The translations under genes were made by a program, and so were the position numbers. Source: Pontimicrobium aquaticum (lineage in GTDB: Bacteria; Bacteroidota; Bacteroidia; Flavobacteriales; Flavobacteriaceae). Taken from it: a stretch of DNA of 64,000 nucleotides. The notes beneath the pieces are model-generated. The model saw only the letters and a list, made by a program, of their open reading frames with translations, was not told the DNA's origin and searched no databases. How positions within the stretch are numbered: the first letter of the stretch is position 1; every line of letters starts with the position of its first letter. The stretch lies in NCBI RefSeq assembly GCF_005047595.1, contig NZ_SUPL01000008.1, forward strand, positions 62,001 through 126,000, read 5' to 3'. Below, in pieces: positions 8,605 to 16,877 of this stretch.

Positions 8605-8750
8605 ATTGTCATTCTGAGCTTGTCGAAGAATCTTTTCACCACCACCAAATAATATTTCCGTCATTCCGAAGCCTTTAGGCTGAAGGAATCTTTTTGCTTT
8701 TAAACTGAACAGATTGCTTCGTCATTCCATTTCTCGCAATGACATTATAA
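8605..8750. repeat. intergenic REP-like repeat remnants (GTCATTCTGAGC type)
   Basis: Between two convergent genes lie three fragments: GTCATTCTGAGCTTGTCGAA, then GTCATTCCGAAGCC...GGAATC, then TCGTCATTCCATTTCTCGCA. The same kind of sequence recurs at 14040-14116 in inverted form and in part at 53136-53160. Such short GTCATTNNGA elements are scattered between genes in many Flavobacteriaceae chromosomes and can form hairpins. I see no coding potential here. Confidence 0.55.
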
Positions 8751-8751
8751 T

Positions 8752-11700
8752 TTAATCCTCAGTCAGTACCCAATCACCTTTAGCAATTAAAGGTTCTGCT
8801 TGTTTGTATTTAAGGGTTTTACTTTCACCACTCATTACATTTTTAATCGTTACACGATCATTACGCCCAATTTTTGGTCGCTCTCGTACAATAGTTTCAA
8901 CTACTTGTTGTTGACGTTGTGTGTTTCCAGCAGCTCTAGATTCAGCTGAACGTTCGTCTAAGTTTTGTATCTCTTCTTTTGTGGTTTTTAACTTATCGTT
9001 TTTACGACGTGTTTTTGCTTCTTGTATAACGTTAGCAGTTTCTTGTGGAATTTCACCTTTAAATAAGAATGAAATCACATCTTTATTAACTTGGTCAATC
9101 ATGGCTTTAAATAACTCAAACGACTCAAATTTGTAAATCAATAAGGGATCTTTTTGTTCATGAACAGCCAACTGAACAGATTGTTTTAACTCATCCATTT
9201 TACGAAGATGCGTTTTCCAAGCATCATCAATAATGGCTAACGAAATATTCTTTTCAAAATCTGTTACTAATTGCTTTCCACCAGATTCGTAAGCTTTTTC
9301 AAGATCGGTAATTACTTGTAGCGTCTTAACACCATCAGTAAATGGCACCACAATACGTTTAAACCTATCACGTTGTGTTTTATATACATTCTCAATCACA
9401 GGAAACGCTAAATCTGCATTGCGCTCCATTTTTTCTTTATAATGCTTAAATGCTGCATTATAAATTTTTGATGAAATTTCTTTAGCAGATAAATTTCCAA
9501 ACTCTTCTTCTGTAATTGGAGCACTCATTGAGAAATAACGAATCAGTTCAAATTCGAAATTTTTAAAATCGTTGGCTTCTTTGTTAGTTTCAGAAATAAT
9601 TTCAGAAGTATCAAAAATCATATTTGCTAAATCGACACCTAAACGTTCTCCAAATAAAGCATTATAACGACGTTTGTAAACTACTTCACGTTGTGCGTTC
9701 ATAACATCATCATACTCTAACAGTCGTTTACGAACACCAAAGTTGTTTTCTTCTACTTTTTTCTGCGCACGTTCAATAGATTTTGAAATCATGGAATGTT
9801 GAATCACTTCACCTTCCTTTAATCCCATCCTATCCATCATTTTGGCAATACGCTCGCTACCAAATAAACGCATTAAGTTATCTTCTAGCGATACGTAGAA
9901 TTGCGAACTTCCTGGATCTCCTTGTCGTCCAGCACGACCACGTAACTGTCTGTCAACACGACGTGAATCATGACGCTCTGTACCAACAATAGCTAAACCT
10001 CCAGCAGCTTTAACTTCATCACTCAGTTTAATATCTGTACCACGACCTGCCATGTTTGTAGCAATGGTAACTTGTCCTGCATTACCAGCCTCAGCAACAA
10101 TTTCGGCTTCTTTTTTATGTTGTTTTGCATTCAATACATTATGAGGTATTTTACGAATACTTAACATTTTTCCAAGTAACTCACTTATCTCAACATTGGT
10201 AGTACCAATAAGCACTGGACGACCAGCTTGCGATAGTTTAGTAACTTCATCAATTACGGCATTATATTTTTCGCGTTTGGTTTTATATACTAAATCTTCA
10301 CGGTCGTCACGAGCAATAGGGCGATTGGTTGGAATTTCTACCACATCCAATTTGTAAATCTCCCAGAATTCACCAGCTTCGGTCACCGCAGTACCTGTCA
10401 TACCAGACAATTTGCGGTACATACGGAAGTAATTTTGTAATGTAACCGTTGCAAAGGTTTGTGTAGCCGCTTCAATTTTTACATTTTCTTTAGCTTCAAT
10501 GGCTTGGTGCAAACCGTCGGAATAACGACGACCATCCATAATACGACCAGTTTGCTCATCAACAATCATTACTTTGTTGTCCATGACTACATACTGATTG
10601 TCTTTTTCAAAAAGCGCATAGGCTTTTAAAAGCTGATTTAAGGTGTGGATACGTTCTGATTTTACACCAAAATCTCTAAATAATTCTTCTTTTAAATTAG
10701 CTTCTTCTTCTGATGATAACCCTTGTGATTCAATTTTAGCAATTTCGGTTCCCATTTCTGGCATCACAAAGAAATCTGGATCATCCTTACCTGAAAGATA
10801 TTCTACACCTTTATCAGATAGTTCAATTTGATTATTTTTTTCATCAATTACATAGTACAATTCAGCATCTACCTTTGGCATTTCTCTGTTATTGTCTTGC
10901 ATGTAAAAGTTTTCGGTTTTTTGAAGCAATTGTTTTACGCCTTCCTCACTCAAAAACTTAATAAGGGCTTTATTTTTTGGGATACCACGATATACACGAA
11001 GTAATTGAAAACCTCCTTCTTTAGTATCGCCAGAAGCAATCAGTTTTTTTGCTTCGGCTAAAACGCCAGTTAAATATTTACGTTGTACACTTACTATATC
11101 ATCAACTTTAGGCTTTAACTCGTTAAATTCATGTCTATCGCCTTGTGGAATTGGTCCAGAAATAATTAATGGTGTACGAGCATCGTCAATTAATACAGAA
11201 TCGACCTCATCGACAATGGCATAATGGTGTGGTCGTTGCACTAAATCGTCAGGCGAGTGTGCCATGTTATCACGTAAGTAATCGAAACCAAATTCGTTGT
11301 TTGTTCCGTAAGTAATATCGGCATTGTAAGCTTTTTTACGAGCTGCTGAGTTGGGTTGATGATAATCAATACAATCAATACTCATTCCATGGAATTGGAA
11401 AATAGGAGCCATCCACGCACTATCACGTTTTGCTAAGTAATCGTTTACCGTTACTAAATGCACACCACGACCTGTTAAGGCATTTAAATATACAGGAAGC
11501 GTTGCTACTAAAGTTTTACCTTCACCTGTTTGCATTTCGGCAATTTTACCTTGATGCATTGCAATACCACCTATTAATTGTACATCGTAATGTACCATGT
11601 CCCAAGTAATTGGTTTCCCAGCTGCATCCCATGAGTTAGCCCAAATGGCCTGATCTCCATCAAGGGTTACATAGTCGTGCTCACCAGATATTTCTCTGTC

Positions 11701-12108
11701 AAAAGCACTAGCTGTTACTTTTATTTCGGTGTTATTTACAAAACGTTTTGCGGTTTCTTTTACAACTGCAAATGCTTCAGGAAGAATTTCGTTTAGTATT
11801 TCTTCTGTGATATTGTATGAATCGTCTTTTAGTTTATCAATTTCTTGATAAATGTCTTCTTTTCTATCAATGTCCTCAGTAGCATCTGCTTCTTCTTGAA
11901 GTTTCGCTATGTTATCTTCAATGCTTTTGCGACCATCTGCTATTTTAGATTTAAACTCTAAGGTTTTTGCTCTAAGTTCATCGTGTGATAAACTTTCTAA
12001 TTGTGACTCAAAGGATTTTATTTGATTGACGATAGGCATAATTGCCTTAACGTCTTGTTTAGATTTGTCTCCGACAAATACTTTAAGTACTGAATTTAAA
12101 ATACTCAT
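8752..12108 (-). CDS. secA: preprotein translocase ATPase SecA
   Basis: A 1118-residue SecA, the motor that drives unfolded preproteins through SecYEG. Walker A is MQTGEGKT (about 192-199) and Walker B is VDEVDSVLIDDART. The second nucleotide-binding domain shows GTTNVEISELL, TNMAGRGTDIKL and LRGRAGRQGDPGSSQFY. It is longer than E. coli SecA (901) because of an acidic coiled insert at about 50-105 and extra residues around 330-470, as in other Bacteroidota. It ends in GDWVLTED without a CxCxnCH zinc motif. It is preceded on the same strand by a DUF2795 gene. Confidence 0.97.
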   Translation of the reverse strand: MSILNSVLKVFVGDKSKQDVKAIMPIVNQIKSFESQLESLSHDELRAKTLEFKSKIADGRKSIEDNIAKLQEEADATEDIDRKEDIYQEIDKLKDDSYNITEEILNEILPEAFAVVKETAKRFVNNTEIKVTASAFDREISGEHDYVTLDGDQAIWANSWDAAGKPITWDMVHYDVQLIGGIAMHQGKIAEMQTGEGKTLVATLPVYLNALTGRGVHLVTVNDYLAKRDSAWMAPIFQFHGMSIDCIDYHQPNSAARKKAYNADITYGTNNEFGFDYLRDNMAHSPDDLVQRPHHYAIVDEVDSVLIDDARTPLIISGPIPQGDRHEFNELKPKVDDIVSVQRKYLTGVLAEAKKLIASGDTKEGGFQLLRVYRGIPKNKALIKFLSEEGVKQLLQKTENFYMQDNNREMPKVDAELYYVIDEKNNQIELSDKGVEYLSGKDDPDFFVMPEMGTEIAKIESQGLSSEEEANLKEELFRDFGVKSERIHTLNQLLKAYALFEKDNQYVVMDNKVMIVDEQTGRIMDGRRYSDGLHQAIEAKENVKIEAATQTFATVTLQNYFRMYRKLSGMTGTAVTEAGEFWEIYKLDVVEIPTNRPIARDDREDLVYKTKREKYNAVIDEVTKLSQAGRPVLIGTTNVEISELLGKMLSIRKIPHNVLNAKQHKKEAEIVAEAGNAGQVTIATNMAGRGTDIKLSDEVKAAGGLAIVGTERHDSRRVDRQLRGRAGRQGDPGSSQFYVSLEDNLMRLFGSERIAKMMDRMGLKEGEVIQHSMISKSIERAQKKVEENNFGVRKRLLEYDDVMNAQREVVYKRRYNALFGERLGVDLANMIFDTSEIISETNKEANDFKNFEFELIRYFSMSAPITEEEFGNLSAKEISSKIYNAAFKHYKEKMERNADLAFPVIENVYKTQRDRFKRIVVPFTDGVKTLQVITDLEKAYESGGKQLVTDFEKNISLAIIDDAWKTHLRKMDELKQSVQLAVHEQKDPLLIYKFESFELFKAMIDQVNKDVISFLFKGEIPQETANVIQEAKTRRKNDKLKTTKEEIQNLDERSAESRAAGNTQRQQQVVETIVRERPKIGRNDRVTIKNVMSGESKTLKYKQAEPLIAKGDWVLTED

Positions 12109-12146
12109 TATGTTGATTTATTTTTAGTCTGTGACCAATAGGTTGT

Positions 12147-12154
12147 CAAAGATA
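12147..12154 (-). promoter_or_regulatory. candidate -7 box for secA
   Basis: The minus strand reads TATCTTTG, an exact TAnnTTTG match and the most common flavobacterial form, 38 bp before the secA ATG. No TTG lies at the expected -33 distance. Confidence 0.35.
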
Positions 12155-12190
12155 CTATTTGTTGTTATGTTTAATTAAAAATAGTGTACA

Positions 12191-12216
12191 AAAAAAGCCT
12201 CGTATGAGACTTTTTT
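12191..12216 (-). terminator. terminator downstream of the DUF2795 gene
   Basis: On the minus strand, an 11 bp stem with one mismatch (GTCTC against GAGGC around a 4-base loop) is flanked by A and T runs and ends in seven T. It begins about 20 bp after the DUF2795 stop and would separate that gene from secA. The flanking runs make it potentially bidirectional. Confidence 0.6.
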
Positions 12217-12237
12217 AACTATTTTTTATGGTTTGGT

Positions 12238-12459
12238 TTAATATTCATCCTCGTTCCAAAGATAATCTTCGTCTGTAGGATAATCTGGCCATATTTCTTG
12301 AATAGAGTCATAAGAATCGCCTTCGTCCTCAATAGATTGTAAGTTCTCAACTACTTCTAGTGGAGCTCCTGTTCTAATAGAGTAATCGATTAATTCATCT
12401 TTAGTTGCTGGCCAAGGTGCATCACTTAAATAAGATGCTAGTTCTAATGTCCAATACAT
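12238..12459 (-). CDS. small acidic DUF2795-like protein
   Basis: A 73-residue, very acidic protein (MYWTLELASYLSDAPWPATK at the N-terminus, then an Asp/Glu/Tyr-rich tail). The first 45 residues, with the segment PATKDELIDYSIRTGAP, match the DUF2795 pattern. The family is found next to secA in many Flavobacteriaceae and has no known function. The gene has its own good promoter (12482-12511) and terminator (12191-12216), so it is expressed as a single unit between the adenosyltransferase and secA. Confidence 0.8.
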   Translation of the reverse strand: MYWTLELASYLSDAPWPATKDELIDYSIRTGAPLEVVENLQSIEDEGDSYDSIQEIWPDYPTDEDYLWNEDEY

Positions 12460-12481
12460 TTATTACAAATTTAAATTTTTG

Positions 12482-12511
12482 CAAAAATAATTTTTTAACT
12501 GAATAAGACAA
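12482..12511 (-). promoter_or_regulatory. Bacteroidota-type promoter of the DUF2795 gene
   Basis: On the minus strand, TTG (12511-12509) is followed after exactly 19 bp by TATTTTTG (12489-12482). Both elements match the primary sigma consensus TTG-N19-TAnnTTTG. The expected start site is about 15-18 bp before the ATG at 12459. This is the best-supported promoter in the window. Confidence 0.6.
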
Positions 12512-12617
12512 GAAAAAATCGAATTATTTAATCATTAATTTATATGAACGTTCAATTTTGACTGTAAAGCTTCTGTTTAAATTAGTTTTACAGATTAATA
12601 CTTCACCGAATTTAAGC

Positions 12618-13193
12618 TTAGGAATTTTTTTTAGGAATCCATTTAACTTCATCAGCTTGCAAGTCTTTGGACAATTTCCGTGCCAATACAAAAAGATAGT
12701 CAGATAGACGGTTTAAATACATTAATGTTTCTGGTTGAAAAGGCTCTAAGTCGTTTAATGCCGCAGCTAAACGTTCGGCTCTTCGGCACACACAACGAGC
12801 TATGTGACAGAATGACACAGTTTGATGGCCTCCAGGAAGTATAAAGTGCGTCATTGGTGGTAAGGCATCATTCATACTATCAATTTCTTTTTCTAATAAC
12901 TCAATATCTTCAGCAGCTATTTTAGGAATGTTTAATCGTTCTTTCCCACTTTTTAATGTCGCTTTTTCAGGATCGGTCGCTAGAATTGCACCAACAGTAA
13001 ACAATTTGTCCTGAATGTTTGCTAATATATCTTTAGAATGCAAGTCTATATCTTGATCTCTTACTAGCCCAAGATGCGAGTTTAACTCGTCAACTGTACC
13101 GTAGCTTTCTATACGAATATGATGTTTTGGTACTTTGGTGCCTCCAAATAATGCTGTTTTACCTTTGTCGCCTGTTTTTGTGTAGATTTTCAT
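12618..13193 (-). CDS. cob(I)yrinic acid a,c-diamide adenosyltransferase, PduO/MMAB type
   Basis: A 191-residue PduO-type ATP:cob(I)alamin adenosyltransferase, which makes adenosylcobalamin in the cytoplasm. The N-terminal KIYTKTGDKGKTALFGG is the ATP-binding signature, RIESYGTVDELNSHLG is the second conserved block, and CRRAERL with LNRLSDYLFVLAR forms the C-terminal active-site helices. Together with meaB it implies a B12-dependent enzyme such as methylmalonyl-CoA mutase. The 3' end has an A8 run 4 bases before the stop (minus strand); losing one A would extend the frame by about 30 codons. Confidence 0.93.
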   Translation of the reverse strand: MKIYTKTGDKGKTALFGGTKVPKHHIRIESYGTVDELNSHLGLVRDQDIDLHSKDILANIQDKLFTVGAILATDPEKATLKSGKERLNIPKIAAEDIELLEKEIDSMNDALPPMTHFILPGGHQTVSFCHIARCVCRRAERLAAALNDLEPFQPETLMYLNRLSDYLFVLARKLSKDLQADEVKWIPKKNS

Positions 13194-13257
13194 TCTATGA
13201 GTTTCAATGTTGAAAGTTTCAAAGTTACAAAGATTTACTCTGAAACTTTTTTAAAAT

Positions 13258-14031
13258 CTAAACTCTAATTGTAAAATGCTCTTTTTCTTGTTCTTTTCTA
13301 AAAAACACAAATCCCCAAAAAAAGGTATCAATAGTCACAGTTACTTTTGGATGCTGTTTTATGGCTTCCCAAGCTTCAGTCATGCCTTTTGACCAATAAA
13401 TATCATCAAAAATAAAAATGGTGTTGTTATGAGTTGTAGGAAGTAATGTTTCAAAATAGTTTAAAGTCGCTTCTTTTTGATGATTACCATCAAAGAAGAT
13501 GAGGTCGTAGGTTTTGGGAGTTAGATTGTTTATAGCATTAGAAAAATTACTTGTTATAAGCTCAATATTCTGTAATTTTTGCCTTTTGAAGTTTTCCTTG
13601 GTGAATTTTGAGATGTTTGCACAACCTTCAATTGTTGTAATATATGCTTTTGGATTGGCTAAACTCATGGCGTGTGTGCCAATACCTAATGAAGTTCCAA
13701 GTTCTAGAATAGAACTGGAATTAAAATAGTTAACAAGTCTATAAAGTAACTTAGCTCTTTTTAATGTAGTTCCAGAGTGTTTTGCAATATTAGAAACAGT
13801 TCTTTTGTTATTTTTTATGACTTTTGAACCTGCTCCGAAATCGGTAATATTAATTTGAGTTCTATTTTTAAGAAGCTCTTTTTTGTAGGCTTTTAGTTTT
13901 AAATAATCTTGAAACTTTGTTTTATCATAAAAGCATTTGGTGACTAAATCATAGACAAAAGGCGAGTGGACACCATGTTGGTTGGTGGAGCTCAAAAAAA
14001 TTTTTAAATATGCTTTTATTTGAAATATCAT
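13258..14031 (-). CDS. class I SAM-dependent methyltransferase
   Basis: A 257-residue protein with a Rossmann-type methyltransferase core. Motif I is SILELGTSLGIGTHAMSLA, followed by ITTIEGCANISKF (acidic residue for the ribose) and YDLIFFDGNHQ (motif IV). The pattern with DGNH and FIFDDIYWS resembles the catechol-O-methyltransferase-like Methyltransf_24 group. The substrate is unknown. The start of the adenosyltransferase gene lies 64 bp from its 3' end, on the same strand. Its upstream flank holds a REP-like repeat. Confidence 0.8.
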   Translation of the reverse strand: MIFQIKAYLKIFLSSTNQHGVHSPFVYDLVTKCFYDKTKFQDYLKLKAYKKELLKNRTQINITDFGAGSKVIKNNKRTVSNIAKHSGTTLKRAKLLYRLVNYFNSSSILELGTSLGIGTHAMSLANPKAYITTIEGCANISKFTKENFKRQKLQNIELITSNFSNAINNLTPKTYDLIFFDGNHQKEATLNYFETLLPTTHNNTIFIFDDIYWSKGMTEAWEAIKQHPKVTVTIDTFFWGFVFFRKEQEKEHFTIRV

Positions 14032-14035
14032 AAAT

Positions 14036-14116
14036 ATACCTAGTGTTATTGCGAGGAGTGAAACGACGTGGCAATCTTGTTAAAAGATTCCTTCACTACG
14101 TTCGGAATGACGGTCT
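14036..14116. repeat. intergenic REP-like repeat (inverted partner of the 8.6-8.75 kb repeats)
   Basis: This gap has TTATTGCGAGGAGTGAAACG, then GTGGCAATC, AAGATTCCTTCACTACGTTC and GGAATGACGG. These are the inverse complement type of the GTCATTCC...GGAATC motif found after position 8605. It lies between two genes read in the same direction and reaches the stop codon of the ABC-F gene. Confidence 0.55.
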
Positions 14117-15971
14117 AAGATTCTAGTTTTTCGAGTAATTCCAACCATCGGAATTCCTTTTCCTCGATAGTGTTAATAATGGTTTGTAATTTAGCTGATA
14201 GTTCATTGATTTTTTCAGTTGAAAGTGTTTCGTCATTAAACTTTGCTTCTAGCTCTTTTTTATCGAATTCTAGAGTTTTAAGTTTACTTTCAATATTTTT
14301 TAATTCCTTTTGCTCATTATATGTAAGTTGGTTATTGCTATCTTTTTTCCATTGTTTTTTTTCTGTCTTTTTTTCGGTGGATTCTTTTGGGATGCTGTCT
14401 TCATAGGCTCTAAAATCGCTATAATTTCCAGGAAAATCTTCAATTATACCATCACCTCTAAATACAAATAAATGATCTACTATCTTATCCATAAAATAGC
14501 GATCGTGAGTGACCACTATTAGGCAACCTGGAAAATCTAATAAGAAATTCTCTAGTACGTTTAGTGTTACAATATCTAAATCGTTTGTAGGTTCATCGAG
14601 GATTAAAAAATTTGGGTTTTGTATTAAAACCGTGCATAAATACAGGCGTTTACGTTCTCCACCACTTAGTTTTTCAACAAAATCGTATTGTTTTTTTCTG
14701 TCAAATAAAAAGCGTTCCAATAACTGTTGCGCACTTATTTGTCGTCCTTTTTTTAAAGGAATATAATCTCCATATTCTCTAACCACATCAATCACTTTTT
14801 GACTTGGTTTAACAGCAATACCATTTTGAGTGTAATAGCCAAATTTAACCGTTTCTCCTAGAATAATTTTACCAGAATCTGGTTTTAATGTATTTGTAAT
14901 AAGATTTAGAAAGGTAGATTTTCCAGTACCGTTTTTTCCAATAATACCAATACGTTCACCTTTTTGAAAGGTATAATCAAATTTATCAAGCAATATTTTA
15001 TTTCCAAACGATTTTGATACCTTGTGAAGCTCGATAATTTTACTTCCCAAGCGCTCCATATTTATCTCTAATTGTACAACATGGTCTTTTCGACGTTTGT
15101 GGGCACGCTCTTTGATTTCAAAAAAATCGTCAATTCTGGACTTAGATTTTGTGGTTCTAGCTTTTGGTTGCCTGCGCATCCAATCTAACTCCTTTTTGTA
15201 TAGTTGTTTAGATTTATTAGTTTCAACTGCTTCACGTTCTATACGCGCTTCTTTTTTCTCTAAATAATACGAATAACCTCCTTTATAATTAAATATTTCG
15301 CCTTGGTCTAGTTCTATTATTTCATTACACACACGTTCTAAAAAATAACGATCGTGAGTAATCATAAACAGGGTAATGTTTTCTTTAGCAAAAAAAGCTT
15401 CTAGCCATTCAATCATTTCTAGATCCAGATGGTTGGTTGGCTCATCTAGAATTAACAAATCGGGTTTATTTATTAAGGCATTTGCCAACGCTAAACGCTT
15501 TTTTTGCCCTCCAGAAAGTTGTGCTACTTTTTGATCTAAATCCTCTAGTTTTAACTTGAATAGAATTTGTTTATATTGTGTTTCAAAATCCCAAGCGTTA
15601 AAACGTTCCATAGCCTCAAAAGCCTTTTGATACATGTCTTCATCTTCAGGATTTTTTAAGGCTTTATGATAAGTGCTAATGACTTTTAAAATATCATTGC
15701 CTGAGTCGAAAATAGATTCTTCTACCGTAAGTTTGTCATTAAGTTCAGGTTCTTGTGCTAGGAAAGATACTTTAAGTCCTTTTCTGTAAGTAATCTTTCC
15801 AGAATCTGCTTCATCTTTTCCTGATAAAATATTTAAAATAGTGGTTTTTCCAGAACCATTTTTAGCTACAAAAGCTATTTTTTGATCTTTATGGATGCTA
15901 AAAGATACATTTTCGAAAAGGGTGAGCTCACCATAAGATTTTGATATGTTCTCTACTGTAAGATAATTCAA
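14115..15971 (-). CDS. ABC-F family ATPase, Uup-like
   Basis: A 618-residue soluble protein with two ABC cassettes and no membrane segments. Cassette 1 has Walker A KNGSGKTT and signature LSGGQKKRLALA; cassette 2 has GKNGTGKST and LSGGERKRLYL, each with a LDEPTN Walker B. The linker is rich in Arg/Lys (RRQPKARTTKSKSRID), as expected for ribosome contact. The last ~75 residues form a charged coiled coil, the Uup-type C-terminal domain. ABC-F proteins act on ribosomes or, for Uup, on branched DNA. It is divergent from the polysaccharide locus. Confidence 0.92.
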   Translation of the reverse strand: MNYLTVENISKSYGELTLFENVSFSIHKDQKIAFVAKNGSGKTTILNILSGKDEADSGKITYRKGLKVSFLAQEPELNDKLTVEESIFDSGNDILKVISTYHKALKNPEDEDMYQKAFEAMERFNAWDFETQYKQILFKLKLEDLDQKVAQLSGGQKKRLALANALINKPDLLILDEPTNHLDLEMIEWLEAFFAKENITLFMITHDRYFLERVCNEIIELDQGEIFNYKGGYSYYLEKKEARIEREAVETNKSKQLYKKELDWMRRQPKARTTKSKSRIDDFFEIKERAHKRRKDHVVQLEINMERLGSKIIELHKVSKSFGNKILLDKFDYTFQKGERIGIIGKNGTGKSTFLNLITNTLKPDSGKIILGETVKFGYYTQNGIAVKPSQKVIDVVREYGDYIPLKKGRQISAQQLLERFLFDRKKQYDFVEKLSGGERKRLYLCTVLIQNPNFLILDEPTNDLDIVTLNVLENFLLDFPGCLIVVTHDRYFMDKIVDHLFVFRGDGIIEDFPGNYSDFRAYEDSIPKESTEKKTEKKQWKKDSNNQLTYNEQKELKNIESKLKTLEFDKKELEAKFNDETLSTEKINELSAKLQTIINTIEEKEFRWLELLEKLES

Positions 15972-15976
15972 GTCGC

Positions 15977-16003
15977 TTTTTTATACAAATAACGTATAAA
16001 AAA
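15977..16003. repeat. perfect A/T-rich hairpin in the divergent ABC-F / wza gap
   Basis: TTTTTTATAC (15977-15986) and GTATAAAAAA (15994-16003) form a perfect 10 bp stem with a 7-base loop, 6 bp upstream of the ABC-F start. It could be a regulator site or a terminator-like stem protecting against read-through; nothing decides between these. Confidence 0.35.
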
Positions 16004-16045
16004 CCAAAAAAAGCATGAGCTGTTTTTATTTTGCTATCTAAAAGT

Positions 16046-16053
16046 TATATTTG
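16046..16053 (+). promoter_or_regulatory. candidate -7 box for the polysaccharide locus
   Basis: TATATTTG matches TAnnTTTG exactly, 22 bp before the wza-like ATG. There is no TTG at the standard -33 spacing, so another sigma factor or an activator may be needed. Confidence 0.4.
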
Positions 16054-16075
16054 TGTGTAAACAAACCGCCTCAAT

Positions 16076-16870
16076 ATGAAGAAAATATATGCTATTTGTG
16101 CACTTGTTTTAAGTGTATTAGCGTCTTCGTGTGTTTCTCGAAAAGATACGTTATACTTTCAGGATAAAGGTAACACTACTGATTCATCACATTTAATTTC
16201 AGAAGTACAAAAACCTTATAGAATTCAAATAAACGATCAATTAAATATTCGCGTAAAAGCTCTTGACCAAGAACTAGTGCAAATGTTTAATCCAGTAGGT
16301 GATGCAAATTTAAATGCTGGTAGTGCTGAACGTGCGTATTTTGACGGTTTTACAGTAGATTTACATGGAAATATTAAAATTCCTACTTTGGGAAACATTA
16401 GTGTGTTAGGATATACTACTGAGGAAATTGAAAAAATCATAGAAAAGAAATTATTAGAAGAACAGTTTAAAGAAACTGCCAATATTTTTGTAACGGTTAA
16501 GCTGTCAGGTTTGCGTTTTACTGTAAATGGCGAAGTTGTGAATCCAGGTACGGTTACCTTATTTCAAGAGCGCGTAAATATATATGAAGCTATTGCTAAT
16601 GTTGGGGAAATACCAACTACAGGTGATAAAAAAGATGTGATGATAATAAGACAATACCCTCAAGGGCAACAAATACATCATTTAGATTTAACCGATGTTA
16701 ATGTAATGAAATCGCCATACTATTACATTCAACCTAACGACATAATTTATGTAAAACCTATTAAACAAAAGTCTTGGGGAACTGGAACTACAGGAGTACA
16801 ATCGCTAACAACAATAGTATCTGTGTTGTCGTTAGTTACTACAACTATTTTATTAATATCACGAAATTAG
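16076..16870 (+). CDS. polysaccharide export outer-membrane lipoprotein, Wza-like
   Basis: A 264-residue lipoprotein: MKKIYAICALVLSVLASSC ends in a lipobox cysteine at residue 19. The Poly_export domain follows (YRIQINDQLNIRVKAL, GFTVDLHGNIKIPTLG), then an SLBB-like domain (FTVNGEVVNPGTVTLF, NIYEAIANVGEI). A C-terminal hydrophobic helix (about 243-261) could cross the outer membrane as in Wza. It would form the exit channel for capsule or exopolysaccharide. It is the first gene of the locus and is followed after 7 bp by the Wzc-like gene. Confidence 0.9.
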   Translation: MKKIYAICALVLSVLASSCVSRKDTLYFQDKGNTTDSSHLISEVQKPYRIQINDQLNIRVKALDQELVQMFNPVGDANLNAGSAERAYFDGFTVDLHGNIKIPTLGNISVLGYTTEEIEKIIEKKLLEEQFKETANIFVTVKLSGLRFTVNGEVVNPGTVTLFQERVNIYEAIANVGEIPTTGDKKDVMIIRQYPQGQQIHHLDLTDVNVMKSPYYYIQPNDIIYVKPIKQKSWGTGTTGVQSLTTIVSVLSLVTTTILLISRN

Positions 16871-16877
16871 TAAGCAT

